Origin: Nocardioides donggukensis
GTDB lineage: Bacteria > Actinomycetota > Actinomycetes > Propionibacteriales > Nocardioidaceae
DNA length: 64,000 nucleotides
Direction of reading: 5' to 3'
Assembly (NCBI RefSeq): GCF_014842875.1
Contig: NZ_JACYXZ010000001.1
Span: 124,001-188,000, forward strand
Shown here in pieces: positions 1-7,540 of the stretch. The position numbers and the translations under genes were made by a program. Positions within the stretch are counted from its first letter, which is position 1. Each line of letters starts with the position of its first letter. The notes beneath the pieces were generated by a model. That model was given only the letters and a program-made list of their open reading frames with translations, ran no database searches and was not told where the DNA came from.

Positions 1-1
1 G

Positions 2-358
2 ATCCTGGCCCGGCACGAGGAGCACCCGCCGGAGGGGTTCTGGCGACGGGTCGAGGAGGCGGTCGGGTCGCTGGTCACGACCACCTGGTCCTCGACGGGG
101 GCCCTGGTCGAGATGAGCGCGCACGGCGTGACCAAGGCCTCCACCCTGGAGCGGCTCTGCGCGGAGCTGGACGTGGCCGCCGCCGACGTGGTGGCGTTCG
201 GGGACATGCCCAACGACATCCCGCTGCTCCAGTGGGCCGGGCACTCCTACGCGATGGACAACGCCCACCCGTCGGTGCTGGCCACCGCCGTGCACCGGGC
301 CCCGGCCCACGACCTCGACGGTGTCGCCACCGTGCTCGCGGAGCTGTTCGACCTCTGA
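2..358 (+). CDS. HAD-superfamily (Cof-type) phosphatase, 3' end only
   Basis: The gene runs in from the left edge, so only its last 118 residues are present. The visible part is the C-terminal half of a Cof-type (class IIB) HAD hydrolase: the motif III lysine lies in HGVTKAST and the Mg-binding motif IV is FGDMPNDIPLL, followed by the usual tail VVATVLAEL-like helix. Such enzymes are cytosolic Mg-dependent phosphatases of sugar phosphates or nucleotides; the substrate cannot be told from this fragment. The nucleophile Asp and cap domain are outside the window. The gene ends 78 bases before the next start on the same strand. Confidence 0.85.
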   Translation: MLARHEEHPPEGFWRRVEEAVGSLVTTTWSSTGALVEMSAHGVTKASTLERLCAELDVAAADVVAFGDMPNDIPLLQWAGHSYAMDNAHPSVLATAVHRAPAHDLDGVATVLAELFDL

Positions 359-436
359 GCAGCCGCACCCGGAGGATGCGGCGTACCGCCCGGCCTGAGA
401 GGCTTGGCCCCGATCCGATCACCTCGAGGAGACCCG

Positions 437-1051
437 ATGGAGACCCGTGTGCCCCGCTTCGTGGCGCTGCTCATGCTCACCCTCGGCAGCGTCCTCGGCT
501 CCGCCGCCCCCGCGCACGCCGCCTGCAACGAGCCCGAGCGGTCGTTCCCGGCGCAGCTGCGGGACGCCGACTCCGTCTTCAGCGGCACGGTGACCCAGGT
601 GGTCGGCGACCGCACCGATCCCGACGAGCGGCTCGTGTACGTCGTCAACGTCAAGCGGGTCTACCAGGGCCGGATCGCCGGCGAGACCACCGTGCGCAGC
701 CCGTCGACGGCCGCCGACTGCGGGCTCCGGAACATCCAGAAGGGCGAGAGGTACGTGTTCCTCGCCGGGTCGGCCAACGACGGCGGCGTGGTCGACGCGT
801 TCAGCAACGAGGGCACCCGACCCCAGAGGCCGGCCGTCATGGACACCGTCACCCGGGTGCTCGGCCAGGGGGAGCCTCCGATGGCTCCGACCCAGGCGGA
901 GATCGAGCGGGACCGGGAGGCCTCGCTCACCCAGCTCGACGACTCCACCGCCCCCGGCCTGGCGACCACCTCGCTGCCCGGCGTGGGCCTGGCGGTGCTC
1001 GGCCTGCTGGTGCTCGGGATGGCCCGGGTCCTCGGCCGCCGGCGCGGCTGA
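437..1051 (+). CDS. secreted, C-terminally membrane-anchored protein of unknown function
   Basis: A 204-residue protein. The ATG at 437 is chosen because GAGGAG lies just upstream; an earlier in-frame start at 404 would put residues before the signal peptide. Residues 1-32 are a signal peptide ending AAPAHA, followed at once by a cysteine (AACNEPER). The middle (about 33-150) is a beta-rich domain with a second cysteine (AADCGLRN), a layout that recalls tissue-inhibitor/netrin-like folds, which is only a resemblance. The C-terminus has one hydrophobic helix and RRRG, so the domain is probably held outside the membrane. No LPxTG motif is seen. Function unknown. Confidence 0.75.
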   Translation: METRVPRFVALLMLTLGSVLGSAAPAHAACNEPERSFPAQLRDADSVFSGTVTQVVGDRTDPDERLVYVVNVKRVYQGRIAGETTVRSPSTAADCGLRNIQKGERYVFLAGSANDGGVVDAFSNEGTRPQRPAVMDTVTRVLGQGEPPMAPTQAEIERDREASLTQLDDSTAPGLATTSLPGVGLAVLGLLVLGMARVLGRRRG

Positions 1052-1110
1052 CCGGGAGACCGGCCGGCCGGCTGATCCGTCGACCGGCTGGCCAGCTGAC
1101 TGGGCCGGGC

Positions 1111-1734
1111 TCAGAGGTACATGCCGCCGGTGGGTCCCTCCGGACCCGGCTGGCCCGGCTGCCCGGGCTGACCCGGCTGACCGGGCTGCCCTGCCGCCTG
1201 GGGCGGGGTGGCGCCCGGCGGCAGCGCCCGGCGCATCTGCTCGAGCTGGGCGCGAGCGGCGACCTGCTGGGCGTAGATCGCGGTCTGGATGCCGTGGAAG
1301 AGACCCTCGAGCCACCCGACCAGCTGAGCCTGGGCGATCCGCAGCTCCCCCTCACTGGGGGTGCCCTCGGCGAACGGCAGCGAGAGCCGCTCCAGCTCCT
1401 CGACCAGCTCGGGGGCGAGCCCGGCCTCCAGCTCCTTGATCGAGGCCTGGTGCACCTCCTTGAGCCGGTTCCGGCTGGCCTCGTCGAGCGGGGCCGCCTT
1501 CACCTCCTCCAGGAGCTGGCGGATCATCGAGCCGATCCGCATCACCTTGGCCGGCTGCTCCACCAGGTCGGTGATGTGCGGTTCCCCGTCGTCCTCGTCG
1601 CCTGAGTCGCCCCGGCCGTCGGCGTGCGCCTGGAGGGCGCTCACCGGCACGTGTCCCATGGGCTTGCCGTCCGGGCCGACGATGACGACCTGCTCCTCGG
1701 TGTCCGGGGTGGGCTGCTCGTGCTGCTCGGTCAT
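1111..1734 (-). CDS. bpa: bacterial proteasome activator Bpa (DUF2587)
   Basis: A 207-residue protein matching the actinobacterial proteasome activator family: an acidic N-terminus with VVIVGPDGKPMG, then the helical ring-forming core (about 55-160; ITDLVEQPAKVMRIGSMIRQ, LEGLFHGIQTAIYAQQ), and a C-terminal GMYL that fits the HbYX-like tail used to dock on the 20S core and open its gate. Known members stimulate ATP-independent degradation of unfolded proteins. The linker before the tail is a run of Gly-Gln-Pro triplets. It starts 9 bases after the quinone oxidoreductase stop, so the two are probably cotranscribed. No proteasome subunit genes are in the window. Confidence 0.93.
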   Translation of the reverse strand: MTEQHEQPTPDTEEQVVIVGPDGKPMGHVPVSALQAHADGRGDSGDEDDGEPHITDLVEQPAKVMRIGSMIRQLLEEVKAAPLDEASRNRLKEVHQASIKELEAGLAPELVEELERLSLPFAEGTPSEGELRIAQAQLVGWLEGLFHGIQTAIYAQQVAARAQLEQMRRALPPGATPPQAAGQPGQPGQPGQPGQPGPEGPTGGMYL

Positions 1735-1743
1735 GCCGCCACC

Positions 1744-2712
1744 CTACGCAGTGAGCACGATCTTGCCGACGTGCTCCCCGGCCTCGAGCATCCGGTGGGC
1801 CTCGGCGGCGTCCTCGAGCGGCATCGTGGCGTGCACGATCGGGCGGACCCGGCCCTCGGCGACCAGGGGCCAGACGTGCTCGACGACCGAGGCGCAGATC
1901 GCGCCCTTCTCGCCCACCGGCCGGGAGCGCAGCGAGGTGGCGATCACCGCGCCCCGCTTGCGCAGCAGCTTCCCGAGGTCGAGCTCGCCCTTGACGCCTC
2001 CCTGCATGCCGATCACCACGAGCCGTCCCTCGGTCGCCAGGGCGTCGACGTTCCGGGGGAGGTACTTCGCGCCCATGTTGTCGAGGATCACGTCCGCCCC
2101 GCCGGTGCGGCCGAGCACCTCCACGAAGTCCTCCTCGTGGTAGTCGACGGCGGTGGCGGCGCCGAGGTCGAGGCAGACCCGGAGCTTCTTCGGGGACCCG
2201 GCGGTCGCGACCACGGTCGCGCCCAGCGCCGAGGCGAGCTGGATCGCGAACGTGCCGATGCCGCCCGCACCGCCGTGCACGAGCAGCGTCTCCCCGGGCT
2301 GCAGGCCGGCCACCATGAAGACGTTGGACCAGACCGTGCAGGCCACCTCGGGGAGTGCCGCCGCACCCACCAGCGAGACGCCGTCGGGGACGGGCATCAG
2401 CTGGGCGGCCGGGACCACGACGGACGTCGCGTAGCCGCCGCCGGCCAGCAGCGCGCAGACCTCGTCGCCGACGGTCCAGTCGTCGACCCCCTCACCGAGC
2501 GCCTCGACGGTGCCGCTGCACTCGAGCCCGATCACGTCGGAGGCCCCGGGCGGCGGCGGGTAGTGGCCCTGCCGCTGCAGGGTGTCGGCCCGGTTCACGG
2601 CCGTCGCGGCGACCCGGACCAGCACCTCCCCGGGTCCGGGCACGGGGTCGGGCAGGTCGGTGACGGACAGGACCTCGGGTCCACCCGGCTCGGTGGCGAC
2701 GACGGCACGCAT
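1744..2712 (-). CDS. NAD(P)H-quinone oxidoreductase, zinc-free MDR family
   Basis: A 322-residue medium-chain dehydrogenase/reductase of the PIG3-like quinone reductase type. It begins MRAVVATEPGGPEVL, has the N-terminal GroES-like domain with NRADTLQRQGHYPPPPG, and a Rossmann domain with the NADPH loop VHGGAGGIGTFAIQLA (about 145-160). Zinc-ligand cysteines are absent, as expected for this subfamily. Members reduce quinones or enones using NADPH in the cytosol. It is the first gene of a short leftward unit with bpa; the start codon is ATG and the upstream gene on the same strand ends 54 bases away. Confidence 0.88.
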   Translation of the reverse strand: MRAVVATEPGGPEVLSVTDLPDPVPGPGEVLVRVAATAVNRADTLQRQGHYPPPPGASDVIGLECSGTVEALGEGVDDWTVGDEVCALLAGGGYATSVVVPAAQLMPVPDGVSLVGAAALPEVACTVWSNVFMVAGLQPGETLLVHGGAGGIGTFAIQLASALGATVVATAGSPKKLRVCLDLGAATAVDYHEEDFVEVLGRTGGADVILDNMGAKYLPRNVDALATEGRLVVIGMQGGVKGELDLGKLLRKRGAVIATSLRSRPVGEKGAICASVVEHVWPLVAEGRVRPIVHATMPLEDAAEAHRMLEAGEHVGKIVLTA

Positions 2713-2766
2713 GGCCCCACCCTACGGGCGGCCGCTCGGCCCGGCCGGGGCCGAAGCGGACCGGGC

Positions 2767-3090
2767 TCAGTCCTCGAGCAGGTCCCCGGTGTGGTCGACC
2801 CCGCTGTCATCGGGGATGTCGTCGTCCACGTCGGTCGGGTCGGGGGCGTCCGCGGGACGCTCCCACCGGTCGGCCAGCGCAGACGCCGCCGAGGCGAGCT
2901 GCTCGATCCTGGCCGGGCCCGCCGAATGGGTGGCGGCGGCATAGCCGAGCAGGAACGTCGTGATCGGGGCCGCGGGCCTCTGCACGTTGTGCGCGGCCAC
3001 TCGCGCCAGGTCGAGTACCAGCCCCTCGTCCAGCTCGATCTCGACGTCGAGGGTGTCGCACAGCTCGTCGATCCAGTCGTGGAGGTTCAC
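2767..3090 (-). CDS. DUF6457-type small acidic protein next to mobA
   Basis: A 107-residue acidic protein beginning MNLHDWIDELCDTLDVEIEL. The first 75 residues are helical with LLDLARVAAHNVQRPAAPIT-type sequence, and the tail is very acidic (DPTDVDDDIPDDS). It fits the small actinobacterial DUF6457 family, which is found beside or fused to MobA-like nucleotidyltransferases, and here it follows mobA by 53 bases on the same strand. A role in molybdenum-cofactor handling is an inference from this neighbourhood only. Confidence 0.75.
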   Translation of the reverse strand: MNLHDWIDELCDTLDVEIELDEGLVLDLARVAAHNVQRPAAPITTFLLGYAAATHSAGPARIEQLASAASALADRWERPADAPDPTDVDDDIPDDSGVDHTGDLLED

Positions 3091-3143
3091 GATCCCACAG
3101 TCTTACGTCCGTGCCCGGCTGGCAAGCAGAACGCCGAGACCGC

Positions 3144-3761
3144 TCAGGTGCTGGATCCGTCCTCGCGCAGCTCGCGCAGGTCGGCCCAGCCGTCCACGTC
3201 CCGCGACTCCCGGCCCAGGGCCGGCACCTCGACCAGGTCCAACGGCGCGAGCAGTCGGTGCATCGGCAGTCCGTGCTCGGCGGCGTACTCGGGACGGACC
3301 TGCGCCAGCCGCGCGGTGTCGAGCACCATGGCCAGCTGGCGCCGCCCGTCGGCTCCGCGGAGCACCGCGCCGTCGTGTCCGGCGGAGTGCTCGCGGAGGC
3401 GGCCGATCGTGGCCATGGTGACGTAGGGCATGTCGACCGCCAGGACGGCGATCTGCAGCGGCCGCCGGGCGAAGGCGTCGAGCCCGGCGAGCAGGCCGGC
3501 GGCGGGGCCCCCGTGCGCGGGATCCTCGCGGGTGAACGTCACCGGTCGGTGGGTGGGGACCCAGTCACCGAGCACCACCACCTCGCCCGCGTCCAGCACC
3601 GCGTCCAGTGCGTGGGTGAGCAGGGTCCGGCCGTGCAGCTCGATCGACGCCTTGTCGGCACCGCCGAGCCGGGCGGCGGTGCCGCCGGCGAGCACCACGG
3701 CGCCGAACGTCGGGGTCGGTGGGCCGGTCGGGTGGCCGGTCGGGGGGCTGGTCGGGGGCAC
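3144..3761 (-). CDS. mobA: MobA-like molybdenum cofactor guanylyltransferase
   Basis: A 205-residue nucleotidyltransferase. After a Pro/Thr-rich N-terminus the GTP-binding signature reads VVLAGGTAARLGGADKA, equivalent to the LAGGxSxRMGxDK motif, followed by LLTHALDAVL and the acidic metal site LAVDMPYVT. MobA joins GMP to molybdopterin to give the guanine dinucleotide cofactor. The tail is short, so other NTP-transferase roles cannot be excluded. It is divergent from the nitrilase gene, with only 44 bases between the two starts. The ATG at 3761 is about 17 residues before the fold begins; a later start is possible. Confidence 0.82.
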   Translation of the reverse strand: MPPTSPPTGHPTGPPTPTFGAVVLAGGTAARLGGADKASIELHGRTLLTHALDAVLDAGEVVVLGDWVPTHRPVTFTREDPAHGGPAAGLLAGLDAFARRPLQIAVLAVDMPYVTMATIGRLREHSAGHDGAVLRGADGRRQLAMVLDTARLAQVRPEYAAEHGLPMHRLLAPLDLVEVPALGRESRDVDGWADLRELREDGSST

Positions 3762-3805
3762 GGCGCCAGTATCGGTCCTCTCGGACGGTCTGGCACGCTG
3801 GGGGC

Positions 3806-4636
3806 ATGGCCGATCACCGCGCTGGCCCGCAGCCGGCCGAGGGCACCCTGCGGGTCGCCCTCGTGCAGCAGGCGTCCGACCTGGACCCGGCGGAGAACCG
3901 CGCCTTCCTCGACGACCTGGCCGTCGAGGCCGACCTGGTCGTGCTGCCCGAGGCGTTCGCGCGGGACTTCGGCTCGCCGGGGGAGGACATCTCCGCCTGG
4001 GCCGAGCCCCAGGACGGTCCCTTCGACGTGGCGCTGCGCCGGTTCGCCGGCAGCACCCGCACCGTAGTGGCCGGCATGTTCGAGGTCTCCGACGACCCGG
4101 ACCGGCCGTGGAACACGCTGCTCGTGCGGGGGGCGGCGGAGGCGGCGTACCGCAAGATCCACCTCTACGACTCGTTCGGGTACCGCGAGTCGGACCGGCT
4201 CAGCGCCGGGGAGTGGGACCCCGTCCTGGTCGAGGTGGGCGGCTTCGGCGTCGGCCTGCTGACCTGCTACGACCTGCGCTTCCCGGAGCTGGCGCGGGAC
4301 CTGGTCGAGCGCGGCGCCGACCTGCTGGTCGTGCCGGCCGCCTGGGTGCCCGGGCGCACCGAGGAGGAGCACCGGCGCAAGATCGACCACTGGACCACGC
4401 TGGCCCGGGCGCGGGCGATCGAGAACACGACGTACGTCGCGGCCGTGGGGCAGGCGGCCCCCCGCTACACCGGGCACTCCATCGTCGTGGACCCGCTCGG
4501 CGAGGTCCTCGCCGAGGCCGACGGGGAGCCGACAGTGCTGACCGCCACGCTCGACGCCGACGTGATCGCGCAGGCCCGTGCCGTCAACCCGTCGCTGGCC
4601 AACCGGCGTGACCAGCAGCGGCAGGGTGCCCGTTAG
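3806..4636 (+). CDS. carbon-nitrogen hydrolase (nitrilase-superfamily amidase)
   Basis: A 276-residue cytosolic enzyme with the complete Glu-Lys-Cys triad of the superfamily: Glu in VVLPEAFARDFG, Lys in YRKIHLYDSFGY and Cys in LLTCYDLRFPEL. These enzymes hydrolyse non-peptide C-N bonds; the YDLRFPELAR segment resembles the NIT1/NIT2 branch (deaminated glutathione or omega-amidase), but the substrate is not fixed by the sequence. The ATG at 3806 is chosen because the protein then starts with the beta-strand LRVALVQQ after a short leader; the frame extends upstream into low-complexity Arg/Gly sequence. It ends 9 bases before the next gene. Confidence 0.9.
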   Translation: MADHRAGPQPAEGTLRVALVQQASDLDPAENRAFLDDLAVEADLVVLPEAFARDFGSPGEDISAWAEPQDGPFDVALRRFAGSTRTVVAGMFEVSDDPDRPWNTLLVRGAAEAAYRKIHLYDSFGYRESDRLSAGEWDPVLVEVGGFGVGLLTCYDLRFPELARDLVERGADLLVVPAAWVPGRTEEEHRRKIDHWTTLARARAIENTTYVAAVGQAAPRYTGHSIVVDPLGEVLAEADGEPTVLTATLDADVIAQARAVNPSLANRRDQQRQGAR

Positions 4637-4645
4637 CCTGTCGCG

Positions 4646-5680
4646 GTGCCCTCCACCCGAACGCCCGGTCGCCGGGTCGCCGAACGCGCGCCGTCGCGTC
4701 TGGGACCCGGCCTGGTCGTGCACCTCGCGCGGGCTGCCTGGTGGCTGGCGATGGCCGCCGCGGTGGGGCTCATCGCGGCCAGCGCCCTCGAGGTCGGGCC
4801 GGCCCGTGGCGACGAGGTCGCCGCGGTGCTGGTCTCCACCTGCTACACGGTCGCACTCGCGATCCGGACCGGTGGTCGGCCCCTCGTGTTCGGCGGGGTG
4901 GCGCTGCTGCTGGGCGGCGCCGCCGTGCTGGCCGACCTGCCGACGGTCCGGGACGGGGCGGCCGTGCTGACGGCCGTGGCCGCCGGCGTGCTCGCGGTCA
5001 TGGCCACCGTCCCCGCCGTGCGATTCCGGGCCGCCGTGGGGGAGGCGCTGCTGGCCGCCGTCATCGCCGGCATCGGCGCGTTCGCCGTGATCGGCTACCG
5101 GCCGCAGGTCGAGCTGGACCGGTTCGACTACCTGTCGCTGGCGCTGGCGTTCCTGCTGGCGACCGGTCTGGTGTACCGCCTCGGCGCCGGGCTGTACGGG
5201 CTCGGCCGGCGCGGCCTGGTCGTCGTCCTGCTGGGCAGCGTGGTCCTCGCCGGGACGCTGGCCTACGCCGAGCTGCTGCGCCGCTACGGCGCCCCCGACG
5301 TGGTCGACTCGATCGTGGAGGGGGTGCGCTGGGTCCGGGCCAACCTGGGGGCGGTGCCGCGTCCGATCCAGGTGCTGGTCGGGGTCCCCGCCCTCGTGTG
5401 GGGCACGCACATGCGGGCCCGTCGCCGGCAGGGCTGGTGGGTGTCCGCCTTCGGCGTGGCCGCGACGGTCTCGATCGCGGGACTGCTGGTCAACCCGGCC
5501 ACCAGGCTGGCCGAGGCGGGGTTGATCACCGCCTACTCCCTCGCCCTCGGGCTGCTGATCGGCTACCTGATCATCCGCATCGACCTCGCGTTCACCGCGC
5601 CGGGCGGGCGACGTGGGCGCCGCGCCGAGGAGCTGACCGCACTCCGGCCCGAGCCGGGTCGGTTCCAGCCACTGCTCTGA
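4646..5680 (+). CDS. polytopic membrane protein of unknown function
   Basis: A 344-residue integral membrane protein with about nine hydrophobic segments, for example LAMAAAVGLIAASALEV near residue 33, VLAGTLAYAEL near 195 and LITAYSLALGLLIGYLIIRI near 290. A soluble loop of roughly 40 residues lies between the middle helices (VVDSIVEGVRWVRANLG). The C-terminus is basic then acidic and cytoplasmic by the positive-inside rule. It starts with GTG, 9 bases after the amidase stop, suggesting cotranscription. I recognise no family. Confidence 0.78.
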   Translation: MPSTRTPGRRVAERAPSRLGPGLVVHLARAAWWLAMAAAVGLIAASALEVGPARGDEVAAVLVSTCYTVALAIRTGGRPLVFGGVALLLGGAAVLADLPTVRDGAAVLTAVAAGVLAVMATVPAVRFRAAVGEALLAAVIAGIGAFAVIGYRPQVELDRFDYLSLALAFLLATGLVYRLGAGLYGLGRRGLVVVLLGSVVLAGTLAYAELLRRYGAPDVVDSIVEGVRWVRANLGAVPRPIQVLVGVPALVWGTHMRARRRQGWWVSAFGVAATVSIAGLLVNPATRLAEAGLITAYSLALGLLIGYLIIRIDLAFTAPGGRRGRRAEELTALRPEPGRFQPLL

Positions 5681-5709
5681 TCCCGTGCTGATCCAGTGCT
5701 GCCCGGGCC

Positions 5710-5757
5710 GTGCAGGAACCGGGCCGTGCAGGAACCGGACCGTGCAGGAACCGGACC
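5710..5757. repeat. three tandem copies of a 16-bp unit
   Basis: GTGCAGGAACCGGGCC is followed by two copies of GTGCAGGAACCGGACC, head to tail with no spacer. It lies in the gap between the membrane-protein gene and tRNA-Ser. A 16-bp period does not fit codons, and no gene covers it. It directly precedes a long palindrome. Confidence 0.8.
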
Positions 5758-5769
5758 GGGCTGGCGGCG

Positions 5770-5823
5770 AGGCTCTACGTTCTGCAGGTTCTGGGCCCGG
5801 AATTCCTGCAGAACGTAGAGCCT
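5770..5823. repeat. 54-bp palindromic intergenic element, family A copy 1
   Basis: Arms AGGCTCTACGTTCTGCAGG (5770-5788) and its exact reverse complement (5805-5823) enclose a 16-base centre containing GGGCCC. A second copy of the same 54-bp element with 43 of 54 bases identical is at 15373-15426. The outer 11 bases at each end are identical in both copies. There is no run of T after either arm, so it is not a typical intrinsic terminator. Confidence 0.85.
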
Positions 5824-5886
5824 GGCGGGGGACGGTGGGTCTCAGGGGCTCCCCGGGCTGCCCGCGGCAGGGCCCGAGGGCGTCGG

Positions 5887-5975
5887 CAGAGGGGGCGGGA
5901 TTCGAACCCGCGGCTGACATCCCTGCCAGCGACCGCTTTCAAGGCGGTTCCGATCGGCCACTCCGGCACCCCTCC
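5887..5975 (-). tRNA. tRNA-Ser (anticodon TGA)
   Basis: On the minus strand the gene starts GGAGGGGTGCCGGAGTGG. The anticodon loop CTTGAAA is closed by CCGC/GCGG, giving TGA at positions 34-36. A long variable arm (class II) precedes the T arm GCGGGTTCGAATCCCGC. The acceptor stem closes with one G-U pair and discriminator G; CCA is not encoded. It reads codons UCN. Confidence 0.96.
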
Positions 5976-6058
5976 GTGCGGCCCACGTGGGGCCACGCGC
6001 GGTGCAGTCTACGCAGCGGGCCCGGCGCCGGGGGTCGCGCGGGCCGGATCGCCAGGGG

Positions 6059-6427
6059 CTACTCGGAGCCGCCGATCTCCAGCTCCACCTCGTCGTAGGC
6101 GAGGTCGTGCATGCGCTGGCGGTGGTGGGCCACGTCGGCGACCAGGCGCGCCAGCTGGTGCCGGACCCGATCCGGGTCCGGCGAGTCGAGGACCGCGGGG
6201 CCGAGGGCGGCCAGCCGGGCCAGGAGGGCCCGGCGCTCCCGCAGCACGGAGTGCTCCCGCGCGACCAGCCACACCTCGCGGGCGTGCGGGCTCTCGGCGA
6301 CCAGGCTGTCGCGGACGGCGGCCATCGCCCGCCGCACCTCCCAGCGCCAGGCCGGTGTCGGGTGCGGGCCGGACGCGTCGAGGACCTGCCTCAGGGCGTG
6401 GAGCGCGTTGTGGACGGGATCCTGCAT
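6059..6427 (-). CDS. small helical protein of unknown function
   Basis: A 122-residue soluble protein, mostly alpha-helical and rich in Arg, Ala and Leu, starting MQDPVHNALHALRQVLDASG and ending LAYDEVELEIGGSE. The ATG at 6427 is preferred over an upstream in-frame ATG at 6484 because GGAGG lies 8 bases before it and homology-like content begins there. No signal peptide or membrane segment. It is divergent from the PH-like membrane protein. No family recognised. Confidence 0.7.
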   Translation of the reverse strand: MQDPVHNALHALRQVLDASGPHPTPAWRWEVRRAMAAVRDSLVAESPHAREVWLVAREHSVLRERRALLARLAALGPAVLDSPDPDRVRHQLARLVADVAHHRQRMHDLAYDEVELEIGGSE

Positions 6428-6528
6428 GGCCGACCTCCGGTGCCGGGGAAGTTCGAGTGTGACCCCGATCCGGCGCCGCCACAAGGGGCCGGTGGACCCC
6501 TGCCCGAAGGCGCGGGGAGAATGATCCG

Positions 6529-6969
6529 GTGCCGTCCGACTATCGACTCGCCCCGTCGCTCGCCGCCCGGTTGCTGGGCCTCTCCCTGGTGGGCTGGGGT
6601 CTGCTGGTGTTCCTGGCCACGGTGCTGGTGGTGCTGCTGCAGGCTCCTGTGGCGGTGCTCAGCGCCGCGGTGCTCGTGTGCGTGGCCGGGGTGTTCGGCA
6701 CCGGCGTCCTGCTGACCCGCGCGGCGTACGTCGTCCGGCTCACCGAGGCCGGCTACCGGGTGCGGTTCGTGCGCGGGGTCGGTGTGGCCCAGGGTCGCTG
6801 GAGCGAGGTGGAGGACGCCGCCACCGACACGATCGCCGGCTCGCCGTGCGTCGTGCTGCGACTCCGGGACGGTCGCACCACCACGATCCCCGTGGAGGTG
6901 CTCGCGGTCGACCGGGAGCAGTTCGTCCGGGACCTCCAGACGCACCTGGACCGGGGCCAGCGCCGCTGA
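6529..6969 (+). CDS. small membrane protein with PH-like domain
   Basis: A 146-residue protein from a GTG start. Two hydrophobic helices (about residues 14-38 and 42-62) are followed by a beta-rich soluble domain with RLTEAGYRVRFVRGVGVAQG and VVLRLRDGRTTTIPVE, the pattern of small actinobacterial bPH-type domains attached to two membrane helices. The function is unknown. It ends 66 bases before tRNA-Ser (GCT) on the same strand. Confidence 0.72.
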   Translation: MPSDYRLAPSLAARLLGLSLVGWGLLVFLATVLVVLLQAPVAVLSAAVLVCVAGVFGTGVLLTRAAYVVRLTEAGYRVRFVRGVGVAQGRWSEVEDAATDTIAGSPCVVLRLRDGRTTTIPVEVLAVDREQFVRDLQTHLDRGQRR

Positions 6970-7035
6970 AGGGCACCCGGGCCCGATTCCGCGTCTGCCG
7001 GGACTGCCTAGTAGCCTGACTGCGCGCAATCGCGA

Positions 7036-7128
7036 GGAGGCGTCGCCTAGTCCGGTTTATGGCGCCCGCCTGCTAAGCGGGTTGAGGGTAATCCCCTCTC
7101 GCGGGTTCAAATCCCGCCGCCTCCGCCA
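7036..7128 (+). tRNA. tRNA-Ser (anticodon GCT)
   Basis: Starts GGAGGCGTCGCCTAGTCC; the anticodon stem CCCGC/GCGGG encloses CTGCTAA, so the anticodon is GCT (codons AGU/AGC). The long variable arm is TTGAGGGTAATCCCCTCTC and the T arm GCGGGTTCAAATCCCGC. The acceptor stem pairs fully, the discriminator is G at 7125 and CCA is encoded at 7126-7128, unlike the other two tRNAs in the window. Confidence 0.97.
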
Positions 7129-7133
7129 GCGCG

Positions 7134-7166
7134 ACAGCCCCCCGACGGACCCCGTCGGGGGGCTGT
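7134..7166 (+). terminator. intrinsic terminator of tRNA-Ser (GCT)
   Basis: A perfect 15-bp stem, ACAGCCCCCCGACGG pairing with its exact complement, with a 3-base loop, starts 6 bases after the encoded CCA. The U-tract is poor, which is common in high-GC actinobacteria. Confidence 0.85.
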
Positions 7167-7185
7167 GACGGGTCCCGGCAGGTTC

Positions 7186-7215
7186 TGCAGGATGTTGCAA
7201 TGCAGATTTGTGCAG
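7186..7215. promoter_or_regulatory. two tandem 15-bp repeats, candidate operator upstream of the peptide gene
   Basis: TGCAGGATGTTGCAA (7186-7200) is followed directly by TGCAGATTTGTGCAG (7201-7215); 10 of 15 positions agree, and each unit has the form TGCA-N6-TGCA. The block is about 115 bases upstream of the small secreted-peptide gene and immediately after the tRNA terminator, so it is in that gene's promoter region. Regulator binding is an inference. Confidence 0.4.
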
Positions 7216-7330
7216 CGCCGATCGCTTGGCGCTCGCCGGGGCGCCGACACACACTGGGGGAGCGCGGGAGATCCCGGGCACCCGGCACCATCGGGTACGT
7301 GTCCGGCGAAGCCGGAGAGGTGGGGAACAC

Positions 7331-7459
7331 ATGAAGCAGAGCATGATCCGTCGCCTGGTGGCAGCGCTGCTGGCCACCGGCCTCTCGCTCGGCATCGCCA
7401 CGATCGGCGCGGCGCCGGCGCAGGCCGACACCAGCTGGGGACGCGTGGCCCTGCCGTAA
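7331..7459 (+). CDS. 42-residue secreted peptide precursor, putative signal peptide for adjacent regulator
   Basis: A very short gene encoding MKQSMIRRLVAALLATGLSL and then a typical AxA Sec cleavage site (APAQA), leaving about ten residues, DTSWGRVALP, as the exported product. A purine-rich ribosome site (GGAGAGG then GGGGA) precedes the ATG. The precursor is nearly all signal peptide, the layout of exported signalling peptides. It faces a TrmB/LuxR-like regulator gene (7622-8614) across a hairpin. No biosynthetic, export or cysteine-rich toxin features are seen. A function as a pheromone is a hypothesis; a translated leader or small cell-envelope peptide is also possible. Confidence 0.65.
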   Translation: MKQSMIRRLVAALLATGLSLGIATIGAAPAQADTSWGRVALP

Positions 7460-7540
7460 TCCACAGACCTGAGACGAGGACCAAACTCAACCCCCCCACA
7501 TGTTCGGTCCCAGAGCCATCCCCCCGGCCCGTCTCAGTGC

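Noticed and set aside
5710..5757. CRISPR array
   Set aside because: Units are 16 bp with no spacers and no cas genes are in the window.
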